NCBI GenBank assembly: GCA_019155185.1
Contig: CM032806.1
Location: 237,501-301,500, forward strand
Length of the DNA stretch: 64,000 bases
Direction of reading: 5' to 3'
Source: Beaufortia kweichowensis
Lineage: Eukaryota > Chordata > Actinopteri > Cypriniformes > Gastromyzontidae
Part shown: positions 22,557 to 54,713 of the stretch, in pieces
Layout of the letters: each line of letters starts with the position of its first letter
Position numbering within the stretch: the stretch's first letter is position 1
The notes under the pieces: generated by a model
What the model was told of the DNA's origin: nothing
What the model saw: only the letters and a program-made list of their open reading frames with translations
Databases searched by the model: none
Program-made: the position numbers and the translations under genes

Positions 22557-23667
22557 ATTTCACAGCTGTGGTTTGTCAAGAGTCTTCACAGTATCTTCAA
22601 TCCCTCTTTGTCAGTGTTCTCCAGTGTTTGTTATGAAATCTATACCTTTGTGCTGCATTCATTGTTTAAGTATTACTGATTCCCTTCTGAACTGCTGTTG
22701 TTCACACGTGTCAAAACATTCATACAGTGTGATGACATACATGTGTTCACCTGCTGAAATTAAAACCACTTGTGGGGATTTTCAGTCTTTATGGATTCAT
22801 ATGGACAATAAACAGTGATTTCAAATGTTGTTTTGGTTGGTTTGTTTGTTAAAAAAATTTTTTCTATTAAGAGTTTATCCTCTCTTTGTCATTATCATCC
22901 ATGTACTGTAAATAGTGTCTGAATTTTGAGAGACGTACTGTTCTACATATTTATATTCATATCACTGAACATCACTGTCTTACACTGGATTGAAATGTTA
23001 AACTGGATCAAAAATAAAACCTATTTGTAGATAACACAGGAATCACTTGTTTGGGCAGCAGATAAATAAATAAATACATGACATGCATGTTTATCATTTT
23101 TTGATCATGGTCTTGTGTAAGTCGACATCTGGCAGATAGTTTTGTTTTATTTAAAAGTTTATTCATTCTGATCTCGTGTAGAAAACAAATAGTTGAGTTA
23201 CAGGCATTAAAGCTAAACACACACAACACTGCTGCTCATATACAAACTCAATCGTTACCTAAAGACTCATCCAGCAAGAACGAGGTAAATGGGCTCAATT
23301 AGGAGATTAATAAAATGATTGAATTGACAGAAGGATGGTTTAGGACATTTCTTAAAATGTGAAGAACGATGCATATGCATAAAAGCATTAATATCTTGTA
23401 TAACACACACAAATATAAAGCAGGTGTGTTTTTAAAAGTGATCTGTTTTTGACCACACAAAAAAACTTCACCAGATCCATATCTCACCATCATTAAGACT
23501 GATGGTTCAGCAAGTCTGTTTTGGTAAATTCATACAATTCAATTTAGTTTTCATTAATAAAATTTGTGTTTCGTTCACTTGTTTTGTAGCCAGACATGTT
23601 AAAGAGACGTCAGCAGACGGTGTTTTCTGGCTCTTTTGTTTTGCTGCTGTTGTGTTTGTCCTGCAGA
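22557..23667. other. Spindlin 3' UTR and AT-rich intergenic sequence
   Basis: The spindlin polyadenylation signal lies at 22807-22812. No gene, RNA or clear repeat was recognised after it. Reading frames in this stretch are short and lack family resemblance. Confidence 0.5.
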
Positions 23668-25183
23668 ATTCAGAAACATCATCAAGATCTTAAATCCTCT
23701 CAAAAGAAAGCCAGTTATGAGGGCCAGCACGAGGAGAGATATCATCTCCATTAACCTTATCTCTCATCTGAAGAAAGAGCTGAGAGAGAAAGATTACATG
23801 CAGACATGAGTTCAGATAAGTTTGACAGCTTTGATCAGCTCTCTCACGACACCCAAGAAAACCCTTCCGTCCGGACCGGATGAAGCGTTAGACACAGAAG
23901 ATCTCGCCAAAAGATTTCTTTCAGGGTGAGATCAATGTGGATCACTTCTAAATGTTTGTTTAAAGTCTAAACAGCCACTTCTACTTTATAACAGGAATCT
24001 TTTGCACAGAAAGAGATAAAGGAACGCTATATGACCTCGTGTTCAGAGATAACATCTCTCCAGACTTTAGAAGGCTTGTCTTCTTCTGTCTATTTGCACC
24101 TAATGAAAGTTAGAGATGAATTCATTGACACGTCTGAAATCCTTATAAATATAATTATACCGCTGACAGATCAACTGGACAGAATCTCAGACATTCACCG
24201 GAACATGTGACGTTGTAAAGTGTTAATTCATCTTCTTATGTCTCAGTGAAGTTTGTATTCATCAAGATGAGCAGATGCATCTTACCGTGGTTTTATTTTG
24301 GGTCTGAAAAGGTGGATGAAGTAAAAGAAATACTGGATGAAATATCAAGGTTGAACAGACACGACTTACTAAATAAAACACAGTTAAAAACATCAAACTC
24401 TTCCACCAACACCTGACATCATAAAACAAAAACAAAAAACACTAAACTCTCTTCTTTCCTCTACAGGTTCTTATCTTTCACTGAAAAACATTGTAAACTT
24501 AGTAAAGCACTTCTTCATACTATTGTTGCCGTTGATGTGTCGCTTCATTGTCTCCTAATATCTGTAAGTGGCTTTGGATAAAAGCATCAGCTAAATGACT
24601 AAATGTAAATCACATCTATGAAGTTGAGTTTTTAGTGTCACTTATCTGATGAAGGTTTTTGATGTCTTTATTCCTGATAGATTGATAAATGCAATGTTCT
24701 CCTTTTCTTCTGTGATGTAAATGTTCACTTTACCGCTGAGATCCTGAACTCCTGTCGAATGAATACAGCTGTCATACCGGTGAGGAAAACTCAACAAACA
24801 AATGATGTGTGATGTTTAGTCAGATCTATGATCATCACGTCCCTCATGAGCATCAGCTGGTAAGACACTGTTTGTTCAGTGTTTATGTAACAAAGCAGGT
24901 CATTTTTCATTTACAGATGATCAGAAATGATTCTGGAAGGATTTTGATTTTGGAATGACGTGTCAGTACAGATCAGATTTATATAGGTAATGAGATGATT
25001 TTGTTTGTCTCAGCGTGTTGTGTGTGATGTCATCATCATACCTGTGTACTTCTGTGTTCAGGTGGATTGGAGGTGAAAGGCAGGATGACAGATGATGATC
25101 TGCAGGTTATTCGAGCTCCATCAGCAGGACTGATTCATATCTGGACTGATATTGTCCGTCCTGATCATTTAAACTATGTTTGA
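23668..25183 (+). other. Unassigned candidate exons (possible diverged or decayed gene)
   Basis: Several open, AG-bounded segments lie in one direction. 23668-23810 starts after a CTGCAG acceptor and encodes a basic stretch (LNPLKRKPVMRASTRRD, then ISHLKKELREKDYMQT-stop). 23855-23923 reads EALDTEDLAKRFLS before GGTGAGAT. 24000-24210 follows ATAACAG and reads FAQKEIKERY, LQTLEGLSSSVYLHLMKVRD and LTDQLDRISDIHRNM-stop. 24244-24350 reads MSRCILPWFYFGSEKVDEVK. 25062-25183 reads GLEVKGRMTDDDLQ and ends DHLNYV-stop. The helical, charged character suggests protein-coding origin, but stops end several segments and I recognise no family. It could be a fast-evolving gene, a pseudogene, or chance. Confidence 0.3.
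24487..24608 (+). mobile_element. SINE fragment, copy 2
   Basis: It shares 'cattgtaaac', 'cttcttcatactattgttg', 'tgtgtcgcttcattgtctcc' and 'ggataaaagcatcagctaaa' with the inverted copy at 55260-55380. It is closer to that copy than to 8479-8589. It interrupts the unassigned exon group. Confidence 0.75.
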
Positions 25184-25299
25184 GATCTAAAGCTAAATCA
25201 TCACACTATAAAATCATGAGAAACACTTCCTCACTGTTCCCAATCAATCAAAGGATTAACTTTGCTTTCATAGATTCTCAATGAAACAATATAAACAGT

Positions 25300-25644
25300 G
25301 TTTTATATGTGTGGCAGCGCAGAGGCTCGTACACAAACTGCGACTGTGTTCAAGAGGCGAGGCGGGGCGGAGCGGTGGGCGGGGTCTGTGGATGATTGAC
25401 ACGCAGAAGGATTGACATCACCATCATGCGATGTGAAGTAACGGAGACGGACCATATAACGGATCATCAAACTTATATTTCATTCTTCATTGTTATAAAG
25501 TGATTTACTGTCGAGTGTTTTAAACGCGATGATCTCATCATCTGTCGTGTTCCTCTTCATGGATTAACAACATGTTTGTTGTTTGTATGTGATGTAAATA
25601 AATGTTAAAGTGGAACCGATCTAAGAACGGAAGTGATTATCATC
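25300..25644 (+). promoter_or_regulatory. Probable promoter and 5' UTR of the phospholipid phosphatase gene
   Basis: A GC-rich patch at 25355-25390 (gaggcggggcggagcggtgg, gcggggtc) holds GC-box/SP1-like sites in otherwise AT-rich sequence, followed by about 250 bp of leader before the ATG at 25645. Activity is inferred. Confidence 0.5.
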
Positions 25645-27588
25645 ATGCTGGAGATTAAAGGAGTTTTCTGCATTTGTCTGGATCTCTTCTGTCTCATCAT
25701 CGGTGATGTAACACACAAACACACACTTTTAGTCATCTCTTTAGTTTCAAGACGATCTCACACAACTGTTGTTGAGACACACACACACACACACATGTAA
25801 TATTATTCATGCCTCACATATTATACTGCTCATACCACACACACGCACACACACACGCACGCACACGCACGCACGCACACACGCACACACACACGCACGC
25901 ACACACGCACGCACACACACACACACACACACACGCACACACGCGCAGATAAAAACAGTAAAGTTCTGTAATATATTAATGCTGTGGATGGATGTAATAT
26001 ATATATATATCTATAGATGTCAGACTGTATTATGTGCATTATTAGATGATAAATGTATATAATATGAATAATGTGTAGAATGTAAATGTCTAATGAAATG
26101 ATTCAATGGACAGACAGTCAGTGTGATTCATTATTCATTGACCGTACAGAGGACCTATAGAGAAGACTGTCTGTTTTATTGTGTACACATTGATTAAAAT
26201 CTGACTGAAACAATGGTGTTAATAATCACATTGTGTTCGTTGATTTTCTTTCAGCTGGACTTCCATTCGCAGTCCTAAATATTCAGCACAAACCCTTCAA
26301 AAGAGGATTTTTTTGCAGCGATTACAGTATTAAATATCCATATAAAGATGACACCATATCATATCAGTTACTGATGGGAATAATGATTCCATTCACACTG
26401 CTGATAGTAAGTGTCCGAGCGCTTTAATCCATAAAAACCCATCAAGCTTCTGTCTGATTGAGTCAAAGTATAACTTTAGTGTGTTGTGCATTGACAAAAA
26501 GAAGAAAAAATAAATACATTAATTGATTATTTGGTTCATTTGTTTAAACAAATCATATTTTGTCATATTATGTATTTAAATAATCTTTATATAAGATAAA
26601 GAGATACTGGCACAGTGTGATGACTGTAGATGATGTGTGTTGTTGACAGATAACCTGCGGTGAGTGTTTGTGTGTGTATCTGCGCTCCAGAGCATCATTC
26701 AGCTATGAGTATATAGCGTGTGTGTATAAGGCCGTGGGTTCCTTTGTGTTTGGAGCAGCATTAAGTCAATCACTGACTGACATCGCCAAATACTCCATCG
26801 GTCGACTGCGACCACATTTTCTGACTGTGTGTAAACCCAACTGGAGTCTCATTGACTGTAAATCAGGTTACGTTGAGAACTTCACATGTACAGGAGACCC
26901 GAGCGTCACCAATGAGGCCAGGTGAGCGGCTCATTCACATTTCATTTTGGAAGCAAGAAAGCTTGATTTTTATAAAAAGACATTGTGTTTATGGGATTCA
27001 GTTCATATTATTTAACAATCATTATCTTTTACTATTTTTTCATTATTTATTTCACAGGTTGTCCTTTTATTCTGGACACTCGTCATTTTCCATGTACTGT
27101 ATGCTGTTTCTCGCTGTAAGTTTTCAGTATTGCAGGATGTTGCTCCTGTATGACATTGAAAAAGAAACATGTGATGAATATTTGAATGTTAATAGTGTGA
27201 TGTTGTTTTCTTCATAAAGCTGTATCTTCAGTCCAGACTGACGGCCGGATGGTCTCGACTGCTGCGTCCGACTCTTCAGTTCTTCTTCATCTTCACGTCT
27301 CTGTATGTGGGTTTGACACGTGTCTCTGATTATAAACACCACTGGAGTGATGTTCTGACAGGACTCGTGCAGGGAGCCGTTCTGGCGTTATTTACTGTAA
27401 GTAACGCACTGATTCTGTGAGATTCATATCAGTAATCACGTTTATAATAAACGTCTCTCTTGTCGCAGGTGTTCTATGTATCAGATCTGCTCGATACGCA
27501 GTTGAAATCAGATCAGGGTGAGGAGCTCTCTCACACAAGCCTTCGGGAGAACTCGGATCTGACGAACGATTACGGCACGTCCCAGTAA
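25645..27588 (+). CDS. Phospholipid phosphatase, PLPP1/PLPP2-like (LPP, PAP2 family)
   Basis: Six exons join in phase to 278 aa: 25645-25702, 26255-26406, 26650-26921, 27058-27115, 27220-27396 and 27469-27588. All three PAP2 catalytic motifs are present: KYSIGRLRP (motif 1), YSGHSSF (motif 2, with the catalytic histidine) and TRVSDYKHHWSDVL (motif 3, with the nucleophilic histidine). Six membrane helices are expected. The RGFFCSDYSIKYPYKDDTIS loop and CKSGYVENFTCTG are typical of the family. It dephosphorylates lysophosphatidate, phosphatidate, S1P and ceramide-1-phosphate, with the active site on the outer or lumenal face. NEARLSFYSGHSS resembles PLPP2, while YSIKYPYKDDTI resembles PLPP1. 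I leave the paralogue open. AATAAA lies at 27782. Confidence 0.93.
25775..25945 (+). repeat. (CA)n/(CGCA)n compound microsatellite
   Basis: Alternating CACACA and CGCACG runs in intron 1 of the phospholipid phosphatase gene, followed by a short (TA)n at about 25999-26010. Confidence 0.9.
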
Positions 27589-28766
27589 CATCAAACAGGA
27601 GTCCCATCACACTTTACATTATTTTACATCATTGTTACTGCAACCATAACAATGGCTTTATTATTTCATTTGAATTATTGTCATTTTTCACCTTGCAATG
27701 CAATTATGTATATTTAAGTCTGCATCTTTATTGTTGTTGTTGTTGGTGGGACCACAAGCTGTTTTTATACTGAACAAACTAAATAAATGCTATAATATAT
27801 GTACATTTAAATGTCAAACTCAAGTTGTTTCATGTTAATGATATTGTGAAATGATAAAAATCTGTGTGTGTTTTCTTCTGTTTTTAAGAGAGAAGTAACT
27901 CTTTTTCACACTTATATTCTGCATGTAGAAATAGCCTTTAGAAATGTGCAAAGAGTATTTTTGTCTGTTCTGATGTTCTCCAATGAGAAGAAGGACTTAT
28001 ATTGATGATGATCTTTTTTATGCAAACACATGTGTGTATGTGATACAGAGTTGTGTATTCAACAATAAAGTCAAGAGTCAAGAAAGCTGTACACATGTTC
28101 TCCATCTCTTGTTTGCTTGTTCCAGAAGACTGAAACTTATTACACATGGACAGTAACTGTGTGACAGTCAACAGTTAAAAGCAGATGATTTTGCAAGAAC
28201 AAAAGCTTTGTCTTTTAAATGATGCAACTTTTCCTAAACGCTTGCCAGTTTCCTCTATTTCTATCATTCATTGGCCAATATTTGTATACAGTTATTTCTC
28301 ATGCTCGAACTATTTGTTCTGCTTTTCAAGAGCACAAAATTGTGAAAAAGAAAGTGAATTGAATGTGCAGATGATTAATGAGAGAAGATGATGAACAGAG
28401 GAAATGATCACAGTCTGATTCAGAGGAAGACTCGTTTATTTCACTGACTCGGTTTGTTCAGACAATCAGTATTTTACGTTTCACTTTTGTATTAAAAGAA
28501 AAGTATTTCATTACGGTGTAATGTACATACATATATAAAATGAAATATGTTTTCTTATAATATACGTGGTGTAGTGTTGTTACGTGCACGTGCATGATTC
28601 CAACACGTCAGCCAGTTCGAGCGAATCATTGAGATGAACCGATTCATCAGGACGTGTGAATCGAGCATCGCTCGTCTTTGTCCTCGCGGTGACTGACTGA
28701 TCTCAGATCATCCCGCTGAATGTACATGATTTATATTCTCTCTTCATCAAACAGAAGATCTGAAGG
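27589..28766. other. Phosphatase 3' UTR and rnf165 promoter/5' UTR
   Basis: No separate gene is seen. The AATAAA of the phosphatase gene lies at 27782, and a further AATAAA lies at about 28063. The sequence 28560-28720 is richer in CG dinucleotides (cgtgcacgtgcatg, cgagcgaatc, tcctcgcggtgac) and is the probable rnf165 promoter or leader. Confidence 0.45.
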
Positions 28767-34107
<5,341 letters not shown>

Positions 34108-36720
34108 TGCCTCCCGTAGCACTAATCTAAAGTCCCGTCCTCTTTCTTCGTCCCCTCGTGGGTACTTTGCCAAATGTGTGTCGTCTCTATCACCTCTCAC
34201 CTCTGACCTTTGCCTTCTGAGCCAACTGATGATGTAGAAAAACTCTGGAGTGGAATCAGAGAGCGCGTGACTTTGACTGAACAAAGTCTGTGACTGAAGA
34301 TGGTTTTTGGGGTGGCGGATTCCAGAACGATCTCGGATAAAGACAACCAAACATTTTCAGGGTTCAGTAGGTCACGAATGAAGCATTACAGCATAAACAT
34401 TCTGAATATTACGTGCGGTTAGTACGCAGCTTCTGATAACAAGGGGAACCGGAATCGGTTTGATCTGTGTTTAGGCGACGCTCGTGACCGTAACAACAGG
34501 CTTGATGTGAAGCGTATTTGTGCTCGTGACACCACGCCATGCATGTGGAGGCCCGGGGAATTCTGGGAAATGCATGAGGACGTTTCCTGCGTGATATTCT
34601 ACTAATCCTGAAGACACTGTGTTTCTGACGCGAGTGAAATACGTTACCGTTCTGCCTGTAGCACAAGCACACGTTTGACAGCGTAACTCGACGTGTCTCC
34701 ATTAGTTTCGTGACGTGTGGTTTCGCTCGTCCAGCAGCTCTGACGTCGTATCGTGCATGAAACCCGTTCGCTGCCATTTCTAGGGGACACAAGGGAGTAA
34801 AGCCATTCGTTTTATAGAAACCAAACATGATTTTTCTACGCCGTGGTCGTGGTCATTCTCTTTTCTGCTCTTTCCTACGTCCGCCGGCTTGTACGTGGGG
34901 CCGGGACAGCGTTAATGCTGGAAGGAAATATTTATTGTCGTCTTAACGTAGTTCTTTTCACGAATGCGCTTCTGGCTTTTGCGTTTGCACTCGCTAATCT
35001 GTTTCCTTGTGTACGGTGCACTCCATCCAAATAAAACAAGGGAACAGATGGTATATAACAGCACATTTGATTTTGTGTTAGTTGTTAGTTGTTGTTCTCA
35101 CGGACCACTTTTAACGTACGCGACTGTTTTTCCGTAGCATTCGATGAAACGACGTGGTTCTGGATTTTGCTTTTCTGGACTTGTGTTTCAACGGTAAATT
35201 ATTGTTGTGACGCGCGTCGGCGAGCTTTCTCGTTGCCTGTCTGCGTTTCATAGTTTACACGTGATATCGTGCGTCCAAATGCCTTAAGTATTTAACAATC
35301 ATAATTTATGACTAACTTTACCTGCTCTGGGTGCGTGCGTATTTAAGTTCTCAACTAGTATGGCAACGTAATCGATTTATTTATTTACGTATAAGCATAA
35401 CGTGTGTGTATAAATACCTCATTGTGATATACTTTAATAGGAGTGCTTTGCATGCGGTCATACTTTAGAGGGACATAAGTGTCAAAACAAGCTAAAGAAA
35501 AACCCAAGGGCGTGCTGAAATGTGTTAGTATGTGGTGCTGTAGTTTTTGGTTACATTCCATTAATGCAAATTCAACCAATCGTTCAGCTGTGAGCTCGTA
35601 GACGAAGCGTTAAAATACGGACTGGAATAGTTTTGCATGTTGTTCTGCATATTCATCACATCACGTTCATCTCTTTTCTCATTTCAACAGCTAGTGAATC
35701 TGTTGTCAGTGTATTCTAATAGTGAGGAGTGAGTTTCAAGCGTACTGTGATGATTATAGCTGCTTGTCTTGTACTCATCTGGTCGAGCAGGTCTTTGTGC
35801 GCTGTATTTTCCTAGTGATCTTTCTTTTTGTATTGGTACTTCATACGAGCGCCTTTAACATGTCTGAATGCATTATTACAGCTAGTATTGTGGTACACTA
35901 TAGTATATTTTTTCTTACGATGTCATATTTTTATCACATCACGCGTCATTTAGCTTTTTCCTCATTGTGGCTTTTCAAGTAGAAAACTTGATTATATAGC
36001 GGACGAATCATGCTTTCTCTGCCGCACAAAACCATAAAATGTGATTTTCTAGTTGTGTACAACCTAATAAAAACACGCGAAAGTCCTTGTAGTTTTGGAA
36101 ATTCGTAGGAGAAAAGTGAAAAAAAAAGGCTTCATATTTTATGATTTCTGTCTCTAGCCTGTGTAGCCTTAAAGTGCTTTTGATTTGATCGATTTCTCCA
36201 GCAGATTTGACATAAGCAATAGTATTATCATGTGTCGCTAACAGACTGAACCCTAGACCCTAAAGCACAAGAGTTCTGTAATGCATGTCTTTCTCAGGTT
36301 TTAATATGCGTATGAGAATGGATACATATGTTCAAATATTTTACCATAAATATTTCTGATGTTTTTTCTGCTGCTGACAAAAAAAGTGAAATAACCTGCC
36401 AGTGAAGAGGACGAGATCCTGCTGTGTGCTGTTATACTGCGCAACGTTTTCTGACATGAATATTTTATAGCTCAAGTAGAAAACTATGTATTGACAATAT
36501 TTAAGCAATAGCTTGGTGATTATAATGTATGATAACTAGATAAGTGTATATTGCGTTAAAAAAAAGAAAATCTTAGATTCACTTTTGGTGGATTTTGTAC
36601 TGTATTTATTACTAATGACGATGCAAAAAGTTGCATAGCTTAACCCAAATGTTTCTTTCTTTTTTAATTTCTTGTCTTGTATATGACCCTTTTTGTATGT
36701 GTTTTTTTTCCAATAAAACG
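34108..36720 (+). other. Long 3' UTR of rnf165
   Basis: About 2.6 kb after the stop codon has no coding gene and ends with 'tccaataaaacg' (AATAAA at about 36711). It is more CG-rich than flanking introns (34330-35350 has many ACGT and CGT words), which is unusual for a 3' UTR here. Reading frames up to about 140 codons on either strand in this part look like chance. Confidence 0.6.
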
Positions 36721-36950
36721 TTGAAAATGCTTAAAAAAGACAGGTTGATTTTAGTCTCGTCTGCCTGAACACCACATGACGCTTTAGGATTATATATATA
36801 CACACATACATATGATGCTCAAGCTTTGTCAACTGTCACAACCAATAAATAAATCAGTAATTCTCATCACAGTGGAGGTTTATTCAAATTTCTTTAAAAG
36901 TACAAATAAGTGTTGTTGGTTTGTCTCGAGCCAGAACCTGATTGATCCGT

Positions 36951-51234
<14,284 letters not shown>

Positions 51235-51805
51235 GACTCTCTCGCTGTGTTTATGATCTCACTTCATCATCATCATCATCCTCATCCTCATCGCTTGTGT
51301 GTTTGTCCTCCTCGCTGTCTGTCCTGCTTCACTTTGATTTCTTCAGCTCTTCGTCATGAGGTTTCTGGTGACGCTCATCTTTCATTTATTTACTACAGTG
51401 TAACACTAACTGTTGTCCGGGTGAAAGAGAAGGATGACAGGTGACCTGTGATGATCACGACACCTGCCAGCTTCCTGTCACCTGCGACCATCAATCAAAC
51501 ACACACCGTAAACCCACGTGATCGGTCTTGCTTTTCTGACCTCATTCTTAAACATAAATTCATTATTTTATCTGTGTTTAATTGACAGTCATCTGTTTTA
51601 ATCATCTACTGACTGATTTCTGTCATCAAACAAAACGAATGCTTAATAAAAGAAAGACGCGCTAAACTAAACTTTATTTTCATGTTCACTATTGTGATCA
51701 CATGATTATAACTCATGTGATTTATACCTTTATAATTGTGAGCTTATCTACTCGTGACATTTCATTTACACAAAGACAAAAGTTTCTCGAGATCTGCGTA
51801 GTTAG

Positions 51806-52112
51806 TTACGCGCGTGACGTCACTTCCCGTCATAAACGAAAGCTAACAGCAAAACATGGACAACAAAATCAAATAAAATATCAAAACATAAATGAATATA
51901 AGTGTTATTACAGTAATAAATCTTCCTCATCAGATGATGGAGACATGACTATATGTCTGAATTGTTTAAAAAGCTCAAAGGATTTGTTTTATTTAGGTTT
52001 ATTTTTAATACTAAGAATATTTGTGGAAGATCAGTCGTTTTTAAAGCAGTTTCACGACACATGTGAAAAGCAAATATATAAAATAAATGACACAATGTGG
52101 TATAAAAGATAA
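51806..52112 (+). other. Possible promoter and short transcript of unknown nature
   Basis: A CRE palindrome TGACGTCA at about 51816-51823 is followed at once by an ETS-type 'cttcccgtc' and flanked by 'acgcgcg', like the bidirectional promoter at 7.6 kb. Downstream, a frame open to 52112 reads KSSSSDDGDMTICLNCLKSS, DLFYLGLFLILRIF and a final TMWYKR-stop, with an in-frame start only far upstream (about 51702). The first ATG after the CRE gives just MDNKIK. AATAAA lies near 52209. I recognise no family. It may be a lineage-specific transcript, an upstream exon of a gene outside the window, or chance. Confidence 0.25.
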
Positions 52113-53223
52113 GAGTCTGTGTTGTTCTGGAGTCATTTTTCCATTGACATCTTTGATTATTTACTTGGTTTCTGCATCAGGATCATCATATAAACAGATA
52201 ACAGATACAAATAAACACTGAGAATGATCAGGACATGGAAAATTCTTTACCAGCTGGACAACTAACATTCATTTTAAAACAGTAAGTGTTTACAACAGAA
52301 AATAGACATGAATTTAATATTTTAACATTAGGAATGAACAGTATATTTAACTATTTACAACACAATACCTATAACATATTAAACAATCTCTTTTTTCTCT
52401 TGTTCAGTTAGTTTACATGCATTATTTACTTATTTAGAGTATGTTTAAACATTGTGAACTAAGTGTCCGTCATCAGCACTGTGATTAAAGTTTTGTGTAT
52501 TTTGTATAGATTGTGTTTGTCTGTTCCAAAGCTGATGTCCAGAATCAATTTAGCTTTTGTACTTAATTCACAATATTAAAACTTGGAAATGAGGTCAGTG
52601 CGAGTTCATATTTAAACTGACTATAAATAAAGTTGAGTGTGTAATGAGGATCAATTTCATGAGAACAGTTTTAATCTCAATGATTCGTCTATAAACTTTA
52701 TCCTCATCATTGAGAATGTTTATTCAACAATTAGATCCAAATGGAGGGTTTTAGATGTGTGCGCCTTTAATCAGGACAGACATCTGCTCAGACTCATTTT
52801 GTCTGTTATCTTTGTCTAAAAAGTTGGTAAAATTGGTCTCACAAGTCCATTTAACTTCTTATTTCCTTCATCGCTCAGTATGAACCTTAACCTCATGACC
52901 AAAAACAGGACACTAAGGAGAAAATGTTATAAAAACATTTTAAGTAGGTTATTTCCTGTAGGTTTTTGTTGATATTGAGTGTTTTGAACTATTTTGGAAA
53001 AACAAACACGCATGTAAATGAATGGTAAGAGACAGCATCATCCTATAAAATGTACGCGACTCTTCCAGAAATTCTTTAAGAAACTTTAAGAACCACTATT
53101 TAACACACATAAAAACTCATGACAGACACGGCATTAGACTATATGTTACATATGTGTAAAAACCTCACAAAGTCAAAGTGCAGTTAAGAGAAATTGACAG
53201 AAATATTGACAGATCAAGATGAG
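52113..53223. other. AT-rich intergenic sequence and ptger4 3' UTR
   Basis: No gene recognised. The right part is probably the minus-strand 3' UTR of ptger4. Confidence 0.45.
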
Positions 53224-54713
53224 CTAAATACTTTTCTCTTCAAAAGATTCGTTGGTTATAGTAATTTGTAAAGTCTGATCTTTTGATGTGTGTATATCTG
53301 TCCATTTCACAGCCTCATTATTTAAACCTTCAGATGAGCACCGGCTTGATTGACAGGTGTGCGGATAGTTCTGTGTGACTTTAGGCAAATACAGAAACAT
53401 CTGTGAGGTAGGCCTGCTTGTGACCTCTCGAATCTCTTTGGACACAGCAGACAGAGAACCTCTGGAGATCACAGGGGACACCCGCTGCCCATCAATGCAG
53501 TGAAAGCTTGACCCTTGACCCTGCCGAGAGGCAGTCTTACAGAAAAGACACTTGATGTTCTCCATCACCTTCGACAGCACTGCTTTTCTCAGCAGAATAT
53601 AGATCCAGGGGTCTAGAATGGGGTTGGTTGAGGCAAAGCGGATTGCCAGTAGATCTGGATTTTTATCCAGCCGCTTCTCCACTGGCGTCTTGTAAATCTG
53701 GTTGAGAAACACTTGGACCTACAGCATAAATAAAACGGGACATGTGAAGAATATACAGCAGGTCTAATGTTTAACACATGACTTTATCATCAGCTCATTC
53801 AAATCCACTAAACAATGCAGAAAACTGCTGGAAAATCAATCAGATGAATCTGAATGGTGTGTTCCTGAACTACAGATAAGACCTTCATATCTGAGCCAGC
53901 AGAACACGAGATAAAGTGAAAACACAATATCTGAGAGTAACTTACGACAAGAGGAATTGAACAAATGAGCACCACAGCCGAAGTGGCGATCAGTAAAATC
54001 ACCATCTGGACTTCAGCACCAGCAAGACGCCCAAAGTTTCGGTTCCTGCCGGGATCAGACGCGTCGGCGCCGAGAGACGTGCGTCTGACGAACCTCCGGT
54101 GCATCCGGATCAGAGCGCAACACACCAGAACGTTACACAGCACCGTCACCGCCACCAGAACCGAACTAAAGCCGGCGTACATGAAGGAGAAAGCGGCGTG
54201 TGTGCTGACGTTAGTCCTCCAGTCGATGAAGCACCAGGTCTGCGGGTACTGCATCTTCACCTCTCCGAACCCGACACCCGGCAGCGCGCAAAACAGCGCG
54301 TCCGATGCGTAAATGGCGAGGAGCGCGACGCCCGCGAGTCTCTTATCCGCGTAATCGTTGTAGAAATACGCGTGATTGATGGCGATGTATCTCTCGATCG
54401 ACATGGCGCAGATAATGCTCAGTCCAGCGAGAGAGAAGAAGAGCAGAACGAAGCCGAAGTACTGACACAGAGGCTCTCCGTCCGGCCACGAGCCCTTGAC
54501 GTACGTGGCGATGGTGACCGGACTGGCGAGGACTGTCCCCAACAGATCAGTGACCGCCAGCCCGCAAACTAACGTGTAAAAGGTCGTTTCCTTTTGCTCC
54601 TTTCGAGACTTACAAAGCACGACGATGGCGATCAGGTTACTGATGACACCAAAGATGAACATGATGGTGGGGATGGTGGGCTCCATCCTTCTCAAAACAG
54701 TGCTGTTGTTCAT
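53224..54713 (-). CDS. ptger4: PTGER4, prostaglandin E2 receptor EP4 (rhodopsin-class GPCR)
   Basis: Two exons, 53946-54713 and 53224-53718, join in phase to 420 aa, split at the family's conserved site before TM7 (ICSIPLV / VQVFLNQIY). Hallmarks: TM1 MFIFGVISNLIAIVVLCKSR, KEQKETTFYTLVCGLAVTDL, CAMSIERYIAINHAYFY in place of DRY, WCFIDWRTNV in the prostanoid ECL2, and RFASTNPILDPWIYILLRKA (TM7 DPWIY). Cysteines suited to palmitoylation follow (CLFCK). EP4 couples to Gs and also beta-arrestin/Gi at the plasma membrane. The C-terminal tail, about 115 aa, is shorter than in human EP4 (488 aa total). The start at 54713 (MNNSTV, an N-glycosylation site) was chosen over an upstream in-frame ATG at 54758, because it fits family length. 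Fish have several ptger4 paralogues; which one this is remains open. Confidence 0.96.

Noticed and set aside
34409..34828. 139-codon minus-strand frame in the rnf165 3' UTR
   Set aside because: No family resemblance or splice context. The region is noncoding by position, though unusually CG-rich.
54099..54572. 157-codon plus-strand frame opposite ptger4
   Set aside because: Antisense shadow of the GPCR exon; no family resemblance.
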